Positions 7,082 through 14,291 of a DNA stretch of 64,000 bases are shown piece after piece. Within the stretch, counting starts at the first letter, position 1. The number at the start of each line of letters is the position of its first letter. Both the position numbers and the translations under genes were made by a program. Origin of the DNA: a virus. The notes beneath the pieces are model-generated. The model was not told the DNA's origin. It searched no databases and worked only from the letters and a program-made list of their open reading frames with translations. The stretch lies in the IMG/VR virus record IMGVR_UViG_3300043446_000566, positions 1-64,000 of that record; one strand, written 5' to 3'.

Positions 7082-8014
7082 TCAATCTCCTACCATAATA
7101 CCCTGTGGTGTAACATCATCAGCAGAAGAAAGTGTAACCAACTTCATGCCGTACTCATTGGTGCCTTTAGGTAAAACGACACCCTTTTTCAACTTCAGCT
7201 TATTCTTCTTGAATGGAGTATAGTCAACATAGTGATGCCAACGACCATACTTCCAAACAATCTGTGCAACATCTGGATGCATATCTACCAGCATCTGGGA
7301 CTTGTTGATAGTACCAGCAGCATGATATTGACCCAGCTTGACCTCTTCAGCATTTTCTACAAACTCTTTGTGATAGAATTCGTCTGTATTGCCACCCTTT
7401 ACTGTTTGAGTCGCAGACTTGCCTTGCATGAATGCATTGAACTGCACAGTGCAATCTCCGTCTTTCAGAACACGCAAACAGATATCAGTATCTTCATTGT
7501 ATCTACCACGCCAGCGATGCTTGCAATCATTACGAATCAACAGACACGAATAGATGCGAGTGTTTGTAACGTATGGCGGATATTTCTGGTTAGGAGCAAT
7601 GAAGAATCGATATTGAGGTCCAGCAATATATAGGTTTTCATATCGATCAAAAAAGTCTTCCATGACTTTGAAGAAGACACCAGACTCTACACGAATACGA
7701 TCATTGCGATTCAGTCGATAGAAGTCTGTAATATTGTCATCAAGAACCCAGTGCGCTTTAGCACCGATGCTGATCGAATGGTCCCATGCCCAGTTTCGAG
7801 CGCGACCAGGACCATCGCCGTGATTAGAAAACGGTGCAACAAGAAGCGTTACACCACGAAGTTGAAATTCAACAATAGCTTTTTCATACAATTCTTTGTC
7901 TTGAGGCTCAATAATAATATAATGAGGTATATTCATTCGAGACAATGATCGAGAAGTCAGCATTGATTCATGCCGACCCTTTGATACGATATAGACTGGA
8001 TAAGTAGGGTTCAT
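7082..8014 (-). CDS. TAGT-type (TET-associated) glycosyltransferase
   Basis: A 310-residue protein with the signature order of the TET/JBP-associated glycosyltransferase group of phage base-hypermodification systems: YIVSKGR at 8-14, GPGRARNWAW at 68-77, WVLDDNITDFYRLNRN at 89-104 (DD as the metal-binding acid pair), and RWRGRYNEDTDICLRVLKDG at 167-186, followed by KGGNTDE and the C-terminal YGRWHHYVDYTPFK. Known family members are thought to transfer sugars to hydroxymethylated pyrimidines in phage DNA. ATG 8014 overlaps the stop of 8011-8592 as ATGA, so the two proteins are made together. No TET/JBP oxygenase is present in this window. The family assignment is from memory. Confidence 0.7.
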   Translation of the reverse strand: MNPTYPVYIVSKGRHESMLTSRSLSRMNIPHYIIIEPQDKELYEKAIVEFQLRGVTLLVAPFSNHGDGPGRARNWAWDHSISIGAKAHWVLDDNITDFYRLNRNDRIRVESGVFFKVMEDFFDRYENLYIAGPQYRFFIAPNQKYPPYVTNTRIYSCLLIRNDCKHRWRGRYNEDTDICLRVLKDGDCTVQFNAFMQGKSATQTVKGGNTDEFYHKEFVENAEEVKLGQYHAAGTINKSQMLVDMHPDVAQIVWKYGRWHHYVDYTPFKKNKLKLKKGVVLPKGTNEYGMKLVTLSSADDVTPQGIMVGD

Positions 8015-8592
8015 TCTTCAATCCAACGTAGCAGAAAGTTAGGAGTACGATCTAGCTTTGGATGCCAGATTGCGTTTGTCTTTTCAGACAATTCTTGATC
8101 AATACGTTTTGAAAAATTGTTTAGGTCATTCTCATTACGAAACTTGACAGTGATAGTTCTATGAGATGGATTCTCTTCTTGTACGAACTCAGGCATACCA
8201 ACCCAGTGCTTGCGCCACTCAGCATTGTCATCAGTCTTTGGCTTAGACTTCTTGCGCGGCGCAACTAATCTAGCATCAACATGATCAATGGGATCTTGTG
8301 CTGATTCAAACAAAGCAGATGCAGACGCTAAAGGGTACCAGACTTCTTTAGTCTGATAATCTACAGCATGACCGATTCTTTTACAAAAGTCTATGATGTC
8401 TTCTGTAGTACGGAAATGAACATAGACCTTTTTCCAAAGGTCTGGATCATTACTCTTCTTAGCTTTAGTATTATCGATGATCGGCGTTTCGATCACTTCA
8501 CCGAAGATTGCTTCAAGTGAAGAGCGATATTTGTCATTCAGCCGATTCTCTTTAGAGAGATAATTATCGTATTCAGCGCTTTCTTTTACCAT
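8011..8592 (-). CDS. Internally duplicated partner protein of the TAGT glycosyltransferase
   Basis: A 193-residue protein of two related halves: WKKVYVHFRTTEDIIDFCKR ending in VWYP, and HRTITVKFRNENDLNNFSKR ending in IWHP. Each half is a beta-alpha unit of about 45 residues with the same F-R-x-E-(D/N) and F-x-K-R-I spacing. The second half is preceded by HWVGMPEFVQEENP. I recall HWxGMPEF proteins next to TAGT genes in other phages, but I know of no activity. I use ATG 8592 rather than TTG 8601. The leader from the promoter at 8626-8654 is only about 25 bases and has no clear Shine-Dalgarno sequence. Coupling to the glycosyltransferase (4-base overlap) suggests a shared complex. Confidence 0.65.
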   Translation of the reverse strand: MVKESAEYDNYLSKENRLNDKYRSSLEAIFGEVIETPIIDNTKAKKSNDPDLWKKVYVHFRTTEDIIDFCKRIGHAVDYQTKEVWYPLASASALFESAQDPIDHVDARLVAPRKKSKPKTDDNAEWRKHWVGMPEFVQEENPSHRTITVKFRNENDLNNFSKRIDQELSEKTNAIWHPKLDRTPNFLLRWIEE

Positions 8593-8625
8593 AATTTTCA
8601 AGTAAGCATTATTAGTGATGACATC

Positions 8626-8654
8626 ATTATATATGTGATCACAAGAAAAAGCAA
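8626..8654 (-). promoter_or_regulatory. Sigma70-like promoter for the glycosyltransferase operon
   Basis: Minus strand: -35 TTGCTT at 8649-8654, 17-base spacer containing a TGTGATCACA palindrome, -10 TATAAT at 8626-8631. It starts transcription about 25 bases before the 8011-8592 gene and lies directly downstream of the terminator at 8661-8697, so this operon is transcriptionally insulated. Confidence 0.75.
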
Positions 8655-8660
8655 GTCACC

Positions 8661-8697
8661 AAAAGAAAAAGGGCTGGAATCAGAACAATTCCAGCCC
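8661..8697 (-). terminator. Rho-independent terminator
   Basis: Minus strand: perfect 10-bp stem GGGCTGGAAT / ATTCCAGCCC (8697-8688 with 8680-8671), 7-base loop, then TTTTTCTTTT (8670-8661). It lies 23 bases after the stop of the 8720-9001 gene. Confidence 0.92.
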
Positions 8698-8719
8698 TTA
8701 GCTTTATCTCAGAACGAGA

Positions 8720-9001
8720 TTAGGCAGCGATGGCTTCACCGTATAGAGCCTTGCGCGAACGAGCGACATGGCGCGACTTGCGATGACCAAGGAAAGCCTT
8801 GTTAGGCTTGCCGATGCGGTACACGAAAACCTTCTCGCCACGCGAGTTGGTTACGCGGTTGGTGTAGATAGGCACACCCTCATTGCGCAAGCGGTAAGCG
8901 ATAGTGCTGATATGTTCAACCTTGAACATGGTTCGAGCCTGGCGGGCCGTGACCGAATTACCAGCAGACAGATAGTTTAGCATAGACAGTGTTGCAGACA
9001 T
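8720..9001 (-). CDS. Small winged-helix-like DNA-binding protein
   Basis: A 93-residue basic protein beginning MSATLSMLNYLSAGNSVTARQARTMF. The pattern (VTARQARTMFKVEHISTIAYRLRNEGVPIYTN, then GEKVFVYRIGKP) fits a helix-turn-helix with a wing: recognition helix STIAYRLRNEG, wing strands around IYTNRV/VFVYRI. A basic tail (GHRKSRHVARSRK) follows. This family is widespread in T4-like phages, with no assigned target that I know. The start ATG 9001 is preferred to a longer upstream frame because AAAGG lies about 9 bases before it and the promoter -10 is at 9074-9079. The gene is a single transcription unit between its own promoter and a strong terminator, so expression is probably early and high. 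Confidence 0.75.
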   Translation of the reverse strand: MSATLSMLNYLSAGNSVTARQARTMFKVEHISTIAYRLRNEGVPIYTNRVTNSRGEKVFVYRIGKPNKAFLGHRKSRHVARSRKALYGEAIAA

Positions 9002-9073
9002 AATAATTACCTTTACAAAAAACCCCGTCAAATAATACCGCAAAGTTGGGGCTTGCCTTGCGATATACCATTT

Positions 9074-9102
9074 ATTATACTATAACGAATGGCAAAAGTC
9101 AA
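9074..9102 (-). promoter_or_regulatory. Strong sigma70-like promoter
   Basis: Minus strand: -35 TTGACT at 9097-9102, 17-base spacer, -10 TATAAT at 9074-9079, nearly consensus for the host housekeeping sigma factor. It drives the wHTH-like gene at 8720-9001. It lacks the conserved upstream block found at the three other early promoters. Confidence 0.85.
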
Positions 9103-9117
9103 ATTTGAAATTTTTGT

Positions 9118-9579
9118 TTACCAACTCGACTGGTACTCAAGATGCCACTGCTCAGGAAGCGTAAGAGCATTGTTGATAATTTCAATTGTCCCCTCGAGGT
9201 CGCCGAAATACCAATCATCATACTCGGTGCCACCGAAGAAGAATCCAGCCTGTGTCGGCAAGAGTTCGTCAGCAAGACTATGGTCTGCCAAGACTTGCGC
9301 GCAAAGGTTCTTGAGTTCTGTCAACTTTTCTTTTGAAACTAAGTAAGACTTACAATCATCTTCACCGCGCTGTACATTCTGCACGAACCAATTATGAATC
9401 TGATTCGCCTTTCGCCAGTAACCAATTTCAGCAGTTACTGTCTTGATTGGGCTGGAGTCTTCCTTCAAGTAAACCTTGAGTTCAGGAAAAACATTCAGCA
9501 ACTCATCCTTCTTGCTCTTGTCAGCCTTATCGTAATTCGAAAGATACCGACTCGCATTCAAATACATATCAAGACCCAC
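9118..9579 (-). CDS. Conserved phage/bacterial protein of unknown function (MGLDMYL family)
   Basis: A 153-residue protein opening with MGLDMYLNASRYL and containing EIGYWRKANQIHNWFV, RGEDDC and TQAGFFFGG, with DDWYF-type acidic aromatic motifs after it. This combination is found in many phages and some bacteria; I recognise the family but know of no proven function. There are no membrane segments or signal peptide. It follows the MoxR-like ATPase gene by 11 bases and is most likely transcribed with it from the promoter at 11196-11223. Confidence 0.7.
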   Translation of the reverse strand: MGLDMYLNASRYLSNYDKADKSKKDELLNVFPELKVYLKEDSSPIKTVTAEIGYWRKANQIHNWFVQNVQRGEDDCKSYLVSKEKLTELKNLCAQVLADHSLADELLPTQAGFFFGGTEYDDWYFGDLEGTIEIINNALTLPEQWHLEYQSSW

Positions 9580-9590
9580 GATATTCTCCT

Positions 9591-10952
9591 TTACTTTTGT
9601 ACGAAATTCTTCAGAATTTCTCTAAAGATTTCTTCCTTGAAAGCGGATTCAGTCTTATGACGACTCAGTTCTTCAATAGAGGCTTGCGAAAGTGTCAAGT
9701 TGGTGCCTCGATAGTTGAAGGTCACAGTAGCGTCCATAGGATTTCGCATCCAAGTCATTTCCTTGATATCATGCGAAACATCAGATGCAGATGTCTCGGG
9801 TGCCTTTACAGCATCCGCGTCGACCTTTGTATACAGATCCAGAAACGCAGTCTTGGTATCAGTATCGAATCGATTCAAGCAAAGTTCAATTGCCTTGAGG
9901 CGATTATTGAAGATGCTGAAAGCCTTGACAATATGCACAAGACGGCGAGTAGAGATGACCTCATCGACCGCACCATCAGCAAAAGACTTGCGGATGACCT
10001 CAGCCCAAGTGATCAGACGGTCGATAAACACAACGTCAGTCAGGTTATACAGGGCGAAATTCTTTTCAAGAATCTTGCGCTCAGTAGCAGCAGGCGGATA
10101 TTCCTGCTCAACCGTGATAGCGAAACGCTCAAGGAACGCCTCATTCAGCACGTTGGTGCCGATGAATCGACCATCGTCACTGCCCTTACCCTTAGTGTTT
10201 GCAGTCGCAATCACGTTGAAGCCAGCGGCAGGCTGAATCACCTCACCAGTCTTCTTGTCAAAGTAGGGCTTGCCTTCAAGAATCGGCTGAAGGCAGAGGA
10301 TGTCCTCAGTGCCGAGATCACACTCATCGAGAAGCAGTACAGCACCGCGACGCATTGCAGTGATGACTGGACCCTCACGGCGCACAGTGCTGCCGTCGAT
10401 CAGTTCATAAGAACCGATCAGATCCGACTCATCGGTGCGCTTAGTGATATTGACACGGATCAATTCACGCTTGAGTGCAGCACAAGCCTGCTCGATCATA
10501 AAGGTCTTGCCGTTACCAGACAAGCCAGTGATATAAATCGGGTAGAAGATACCAGACTTGATGATCGACCGCAGGTCATTGAAGAAGCCAAAGGCTACAT
10601 AGGTATCGCTCTTCTCAGGCACGAAAGACTCAGTGGTGTTAGTCGCACGGCGACTGGCAATGTTTACCACACTTGCAATCATTGCAGGAGCACTCGCCTC
10701 AACTGGCGCAGACTGCTTTACATCCCGCGGCACTACATTAGGCACAGTCAATTCGCCGAGCGATATCAAACCGCGGCTAATCTTACGCTCACGAGGAATG
10801 AAGTGCGGAAAGTGGACAATACCATTCTTCTTATTCTTACAGAAGGCAACCAGCTCCTTCAGGCGGACAGTATCTTTGCCGATACCGTTGCGCAACTTGC
10901 CAAGAATCTCATTCTTGGACTCCACAGTAGCATAATAAGACTTGCGAGACAT
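9591..10952 (-). CDS. MoxR/CobS-like AAA+ ATPase
   Basis: A 453-residue AAA+ ATPase of the MoxR/CobS type. Walker A GLSGNGKT at 143-150; the MoxR-type ESDLIGSYE segment at 175-183; Walker B VLLLDECDL at 205-213; sensor 1 ATANT at 249-253; arginine-finger region LNEAFLERF at 269-277. An N-terminal extension of about 110 residues contains a basic PRERKISRG stretch and a Pro/Ala linker. MoxR ATPases remodel or activate targets together with a VWA-domain partner, and such a partner is encoded at 11403-13619. In bacteria the pair CobS/CobT forms part of cobaltochelatase, but no CobN-like subunit is visible here, so metal chelation is not implied. AAGGA precedes ATG 10952. Confidence 0.88.
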   Translation of the reverse strand: MSRKSYYATVESKNEILGKLRNGIGKDTVRLKELVAFCKNKKNGIVHFPHFIPRERKISRGLISLGELTVPNVVPRDVKQSAPVEASAPAMIASVVNIASRRATNTTESFVPEKSDTYVAFGFFNDLRSIIKSGIFYPIYITGLSGNGKTFMIEQACAALKRELIRVNITKRTDESDLIGSYELIDGSTVRREGPVITAMRRGAVLLLDECDLGTEDILCLQPILEGKPYFDKKTGEVIQPAAGFNVIATANTKGKGSDDGRFIGTNVLNEAFLERFAITVEQEYPPAATERKILEKNFALYNLTDVVFIDRLITWAEVIRKSFADGAVDEVISTRRLVHIVKAFSIFNNRLKAIELCLNRFDTDTKTAFLDLYTKVDADAVKAPETSASDVSHDIKEMTWMRNPMDATVTFNYRGTNLTLSQASIEELSRHKTESAFKEEIFREILKNFVQK

Positions 10953-10961
10953 ATTTATTCC

Positions 10962-11165
10962 TTACGAATTCACGCGAACAACATTTGCATGGTCGAGCAA
11001 TACACGCTCTCGCATGGCACTATAAACTTGAATTGGCTCATCGAGGACGACGGTATGCTGGATGCCACCGCCGTACTTGACCCGACTCAACTCAACTCGA
11101 CCAGAGACAGGGAACTCGCCCATGTACATGCCAGTCACACTCAAACCTTCAAGATTCCAATTCAT
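10962..11165 (-). CDS. Small beta-rich conserved phage protein
   Basis: A 67-residue protein reading MNWNLEGLSVTGMYMGEFPVSGRVELSRVKYGGGIQ at its N-terminus, continuing with LDEPIQVY and RVLLDHANVVRV. This looks like a small beta-barrel, and similar proteins are common in large phages with no function known to me. ATG 11165 is chosen because AGGGTGATT lies directly before it and the promoter -10 is only about 30 bases upstream, which excludes the longer upstream frame. It is the first gene of the operon that continues into the MoxR-like ATPase. Confidence 0.75.
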   Translation of the reverse strand: MNWNLEGLSVTGMYMGEFPVSGRVELSRVKYGGGIQHTVVLDEPIQVYSAMRERVLLDHANVVRVNS

Positions 11166-11195
11166 AATCACCCTGTTCATCAACCTTATAAAACT

Positions 11196-11256
11196 ATTAT
11201 ACTGATTTATAAGCAAAAGTAAAGCGGAATATTCTCTAATAGAATCAATAACTTAC
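11196..11256 (-). promoter_or_regulatory. Early sigma70-like promoter with conserved upstream block (copy 2)
   Basis: Minus strand: -35 TTTACT at 11218-11223, 16-base spacer, -10 TATAAT at 11196-11201. The 21-base upstream block (11236-11256) differs from copy 1 by a single base (GTAAGTTATTGATTC then TATTAG) and sits at the same 12-base distance from the -35. It drives 10962-11165 and the MoxR-like gene, and overlaps the end of the small membrane protein gene 11253-11390. Confidence 0.82.
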
Positions 11257-11390
11257 GGAAACGCTAGGATCGCTGCCATCGCTATGGCAGAGGCGATGTT
11301 GGTATAAAAAACGAACCTGCCCAGCGGACTCTTGTCATCCATAGACATATAGGCAGACAGACAATTGACACAAAAGCATAAGATTTCCAC
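11253..11390 (-). CDS. Tiny membrane protein between the VWA and MoxR genes
   Basis: A 45-residue frame opening at GTG 11390 with a good GGAG five bases upstream: MEILCFCVNCLSAYMSMDDK, then SPLGRFVFYTNIASAIAMAA and ILAFP. The N-terminus has three closely spaced cysteines (CFCVNC); the last 20 residues are hydrophobic and probably form one membrane helix. It begins 13 bases after the stop of the VWA gene, so it would be made from the VWA transcript. Its stop overlaps the next promoter's conserved block. I do not recognise it. The Shine-Dalgarno sequence, position and hydrophobic tail support a real gene, but the evidence is modest. Confidence 0.5.
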   Translation of the reverse strand: MEILCFCVNCLSAYMSMDDKSPLGRFVFYTNIASAIAMAAILAFP

Positions 11391-11402
11391 AAATTCTCCA
11401 GA

Positions 11403-13619
11403 TTAGATAGCAGTAGCAATTTCTTCAGCGAACTTGCTGACCAGAATGCGACTAGTCTTCTTGCCCTGTTGCATCTTCTTGAACGCATTAGTGATGCCAG
11501 TCTTGGTCAGACCACGAACGTCGCCGAGCGTAGCATCAGTGATGTTTTGCTCTGAAGAGAGGACGTAGAAATACCTGTGGTAGCCAAGCGCAGAAGTCGC
11601 AAAGAACTTTTCGTCACGATAAGAATTCTTTATCTTCTTAGCGTCTTCAGGATTCATACTTGCAACAGCACCATTCAACTTGTACTTGATAAAAGAATTG
11701 TCGGCAAGATAGAAGCCAATGTGCTTGCAGCCAGTAGCAGCGGCGACCAGTTTCGTCACAGCCGTTTGCTGATCACCATTCTCGACACGAACTTTCTTGC
11801 CAGTCTTTTTCTCTACAAGATAAGTGACAATTTTGCGCGAATCGTAATAAGAGATACTCGGATCATACGGATAATTCATGCCGTTACCGCCCTCACCGTC
11901 AGTCAAATAAAGCACGTTGACGATGTCCAGTTTCTTCTCACTCTGAAACTTTCGGATCATTTCAATTGAAGCAACCAGAGTCGGGACAAACGGAGTGCCG
12001 TTCAGACCAAAACCAGCATCATCCCAGCGGCTAAAATTGCCGTGATCTTTACCAAAGGAATCGTAATCTTTACGATTGTACTCATTGATGATTACGGCAA
12101 GCATGTTGAAAGACTTGCGGTACTGAATGCTGTTCAGACTGCTGCCGATCAAATGCTTGAGATGAAAACTCCCTCCATTGATCACACCGTAAGTGGTATC
12201 GGGACTATTGAAGATCGCACGATTGGACTGACCAAGACTCGAATACCAATCATCCGAGAAGCCATAGACATCAAACGGAATGTTAGCCAGCTTGCAGAAC
12301 GAAGCAAGCACAAGACTCTGTTCGATTGTGTTGCGCATGAGGTTATACATCGAACCAGACATATCAACGTACATGATAAGACCATGGCTCTTGCCCTTCG
12401 GCACTACATCAATCTTGCGGAACAGGTCATTGCTGAACTTGTACTTGTGCAGCACATTCATGTTCAATTCGCCAGTCCGCGCAGTTGTGGTGCGGGCATA
12501 TTGCGTAGCCTTCTTGCGCATCTCGAATTCTTTCAGAAGATGCATGATGTACTTTTTATTGTTCTTGTTGAACTTGCCGACGCACTTCTGAATGACGGTA
12601 TCATAAGAAATACCATTCTTGCCATAGGGCAGATAAGTATCGGCAACTTGCTTTTTGATGAAAGACTCGAGGTCATTCATCACAACATTATTGTTTAGAA
12701 TCGCCTTGCTGAGGTCAACTTCAGGCAGATTGAATATCTGAACCAGACCAGACTCATTGATCAGTTCTTTTTCTTTAGAACGGAAAATGCGATCAGTGAC
12801 CGAGCGAGGCTCACCGTCTATGTCGCCAGAGTCTTCAGAGTTTTCAGACTCTTCACCAGACTCTTCTGCCGAGTCCGATTCTTCAGCGTCTTCATTAGAC
12901 TCTGAAGCAGCCTCGAATTGATTCGAATCGTCCCAATCGCCCGAATCATTAGAATTGTCATAGTCTTCGGACTCGCCAGAGTCTTCACCAGACTCAGGCT
13001 GCATAGCCTCATCAAGATCATCCATGCTCTTGATTTTAGTAGGCTCAGAGTCTTTTACATAACCGTAGACACGCTTGGCAATATCTTCAACTTGTTCCCA
13101 AGTCTCGGCATTGTCAATCTCGCGCAAAAAATTGCGCTCGGCATCCGAGAACGAAACGACAACATGCGCACCCAACTTGTAGTGGACGTTGATCCGATCG
13201 ATCAAATTCAACTTGCTGAGATCACCAAGTTTCTTGATGCCGAAGAAGTCGCGATCATACAGGCTCTTGTATGCATTGGCAAAAGACTTGCCAAGACCAG
13301 GGTAGCGGCGCTTCTGACGGCGCTCGATTCGAGCATCCTCGATGACGTTGAGGAAGTCCTTGTACTTGCGACGGTCAGCCTTATCAGCACTATCGATGGC
13401 GTTGTGCCAGCCCTGCTCAGGAGTATCAAGAGCATGACCGACCTCATGACCAGTCAGTAGATCATAGAGATCACCGTCCATGTCAGTCCAGATAGGGAGC
13501 GTGATGGTACGGGTCTTGAAGTCAAAGTATGCGGTACTAGTCTTCTTATGGACAACCGTGATGTTCTCGGATGCCATCAACTTGGCTAGTATCGACTTGG
13601 TGTTTTCTAGATTTGCCAT
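11403..13619 (-). CDS. CobT-like protein: metallopeptidase-like N-terminus, acidic linker, VWA domain
   Basis: A 738-residue protein in three parts. Residues 1-190 hold GHEVGHAL (HEVGH at 58-62) and a downstream NVIEDARIERR (91-101), the arrangement of gluzincin-type zinc peptidases and of CobT-like N-termini. Residues about 200-270 are an extremely acidic Ser/Glu/Asp linker. The C-terminal half contains a von Willebrand A domain with a complete MIDAS start DMSGSM at 419-424, then YGFSDDWY and VLYLTDGEGG. It is the obvious partner of the MoxR/CobS-like ATPase at 9591-10952. GAGGG precedes ATG 13619 and it has its own promoter (13646-13674). The substrate is unknown; a protein-remodelling or peptidase system is inferred from the domains. 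Confidence 0.85.
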   Translation of the reverse strand: MANLENTKSILAKLMASENITVVHKKTSTAYFDFKTRTITLPIWTDMDGDLYDLLTGHEVGHALDTPEQGWHNAIDSADKADRRKYKDFLNVIEDARIERRQKRRYPGLGKSFANAYKSLYDRDFFGIKKLGDLSKLNLIDRINVHYKLGAHVVVSFSDAERNFLREIDNAETWEQVEDIAKRVYGYVKDSEPTKIKSMDDLDEAMQPESGEDSGESEDYDNSNDSGDWDDSNQFEAASESNEDAEESDSAEESGEESENSEDSGDIDGEPRSVTDRIFRSKEKELINESGLVQIFNLPEVDLSKAILNNNVVMNDLESFIKKQVADTYLPYGKNGISYDTVIQKCVGKFNKNNKKYIMHLLKEFEMRKKATQYARTTTARTGELNMNVLHKYKFSNDLFRKIDVVPKGKSHGLIMYVDMSGSMYNLMRNTIEQSLVLASFCKLANIPFDVYGFSDDWYSSLGQSNRAIFNSPDTTYGVINGGSFHLKHLIGSSLNSIQYRKSFNMLAVIINEYNRKDYDSFGKDHGNFSRWDDAGFGLNGTPFVPTLVASIEMIRKFQSEKKLDIVNVLYLTDGEGGNGMNYPYDPSISYYDSRKIVTYLVEKKTGKKVRVENGDQQTAVTKLVAAATGCKHIGFYLADNSFIKYKLNGAVASMNPEDAKKIKNSYRDEKFFATSALGYHRYFYVLSSEQNITDATLGDVRGLTKTGITNAFKKMQQGKKTSRILVSKFAEEIATAI

Positions 13620-13645
13620 AAAGCCCTCAATTCAACGATAAGGCG

Positions 13646-13707
13646 AGTATGACTTACTGGAATCAAAAAGTAAAGCGTGAAAAACCCTAATAGAATCAAT
13701 GACTTAC
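13646..13707 (-). promoter_or_regulatory. Early sigma70-like promoter with conserved upstream block (copy 3)
   Basis: Minus strand: -35 TTTACT at 13669-13674, 17-base spacer, -10 CATACT at 13646-13651. The 21-base block at 13687-13707 is identical to copy 1 and again 12 bases from the -35. It starts at the stop codon of the peptide deformylase gene and drives the VWA gene. The weaker -10 suggests lower basal strength than copies 1 and 2. Confidence 0.78.
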
Positions 13708-14288
13708 GCGAGTGCTTCTGGATTGCGTATGTAAGTGTTCTTGATTTTCTTGAGGTTTCGCTTCACTTTGCGCTTTGCCTGCTCAAATTTTAGTGGACTC
13801 ACCTGATCAGTATACAACTTTCCGTCTAGATGGTCAATCTCGTGTTGGATACAGACAGCTGTTAGCCCATCAAATTCTTTCTCGACGGTCTGACCATTGA
13901 TTGCATTGAATATAACCTTGATATGGCTGGGTCTTGATAATTTCAAATATAGCCCTGGATACGACAAACAGCCTTCTGAAAACTCAGCAGGTGGTCCAGA
14001 CGATTCTACAATTACAGGATTGAACATTGTCCAGATTTCTTTGCCCATATTGATAGCGCATACACGATGAGGCAGTCCAACTTGATTCGCTGATAATCCA
14101 AGACCACCTAGCTTATCAAGTGTCTCTGACATCGATACAGCGATATAACCTGCCTTCTCAGCAGCCTGCACAGAATGAAACAGATATGGAATAGTTGGCT
14201 TACGCAGAATAGGATCATACCAATCTACTAGTTTGTAGATCTCATATTCAAGCAATTCACCATTGTAGTATTTGAGTTTAGTAGCCAT
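13704..14288 (-). CDS. def: Peptide deformylase
   Basis: Removes the formyl group from the N-terminal methionine of new proteins. All three metal/active-site motifs are intact: GLSANQVG at 64-71, EGCLS at 105-109 (Cys ligand) and HEIDH at 149-153 (two His ligands and catalytic Glu), followed by LDG. The 194-residue length is normal for the enzyme, with a basic C-terminal tail. T4 lacks it, but several T4-like phages of photosynthetic and marine hosts carry one. It lies 3 bases after gp46, last in the gp55-gp47-gp46 run, and its stop touches the promoter module of the VWA gene. Confidence 0.93.
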   Translation of the reverse strand: MATKLKYYNGELLEYEIYKLVDWYDPILRKPTIPYLFHSVQAAEKAGYIAVSMSETLDKLGGLGLSANQVGLPHRVCAINMGKEIWTMFNPVIVESSGPPAEFSEGCLSYPGLYLKLSRPSHIKVIFNAINGQTVEKEFDGLTAVCIQHEIDHLDGKLYTDQVSPLKFEQAKRKVKRNLKKIKNTYIRNPEALA

Positions 14289-14291
14289 ATG

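Noticed and set aside
10952-10959. AATAAATA octamer as a late promoter for the MoxR-like gene
   Set aside because: It overlaps the start codon itself, so a transcript from it could not include the ribosome binding site.
9597-11222. 541-codon plus-strand open frame antisense to the MoxR-like gene
   Set aside because: It lies entirely opposite a gene with intact Walker motifs, runs across a promoter and a second gene, has no Shine-Dalgarno sequence and its translation has no domain pattern. Long antisense frames arise from the codon bias of the real gene.
9591-13619. Cobalamin (cobaltochelatase) biosynthesis by the CobS/CobT-like pair
   Set aside because: No CobN-like catalytic subunit or other cobalamin gene is present in the window; the MoxR/VWA architecture is shared by many non-cobalamin systems.
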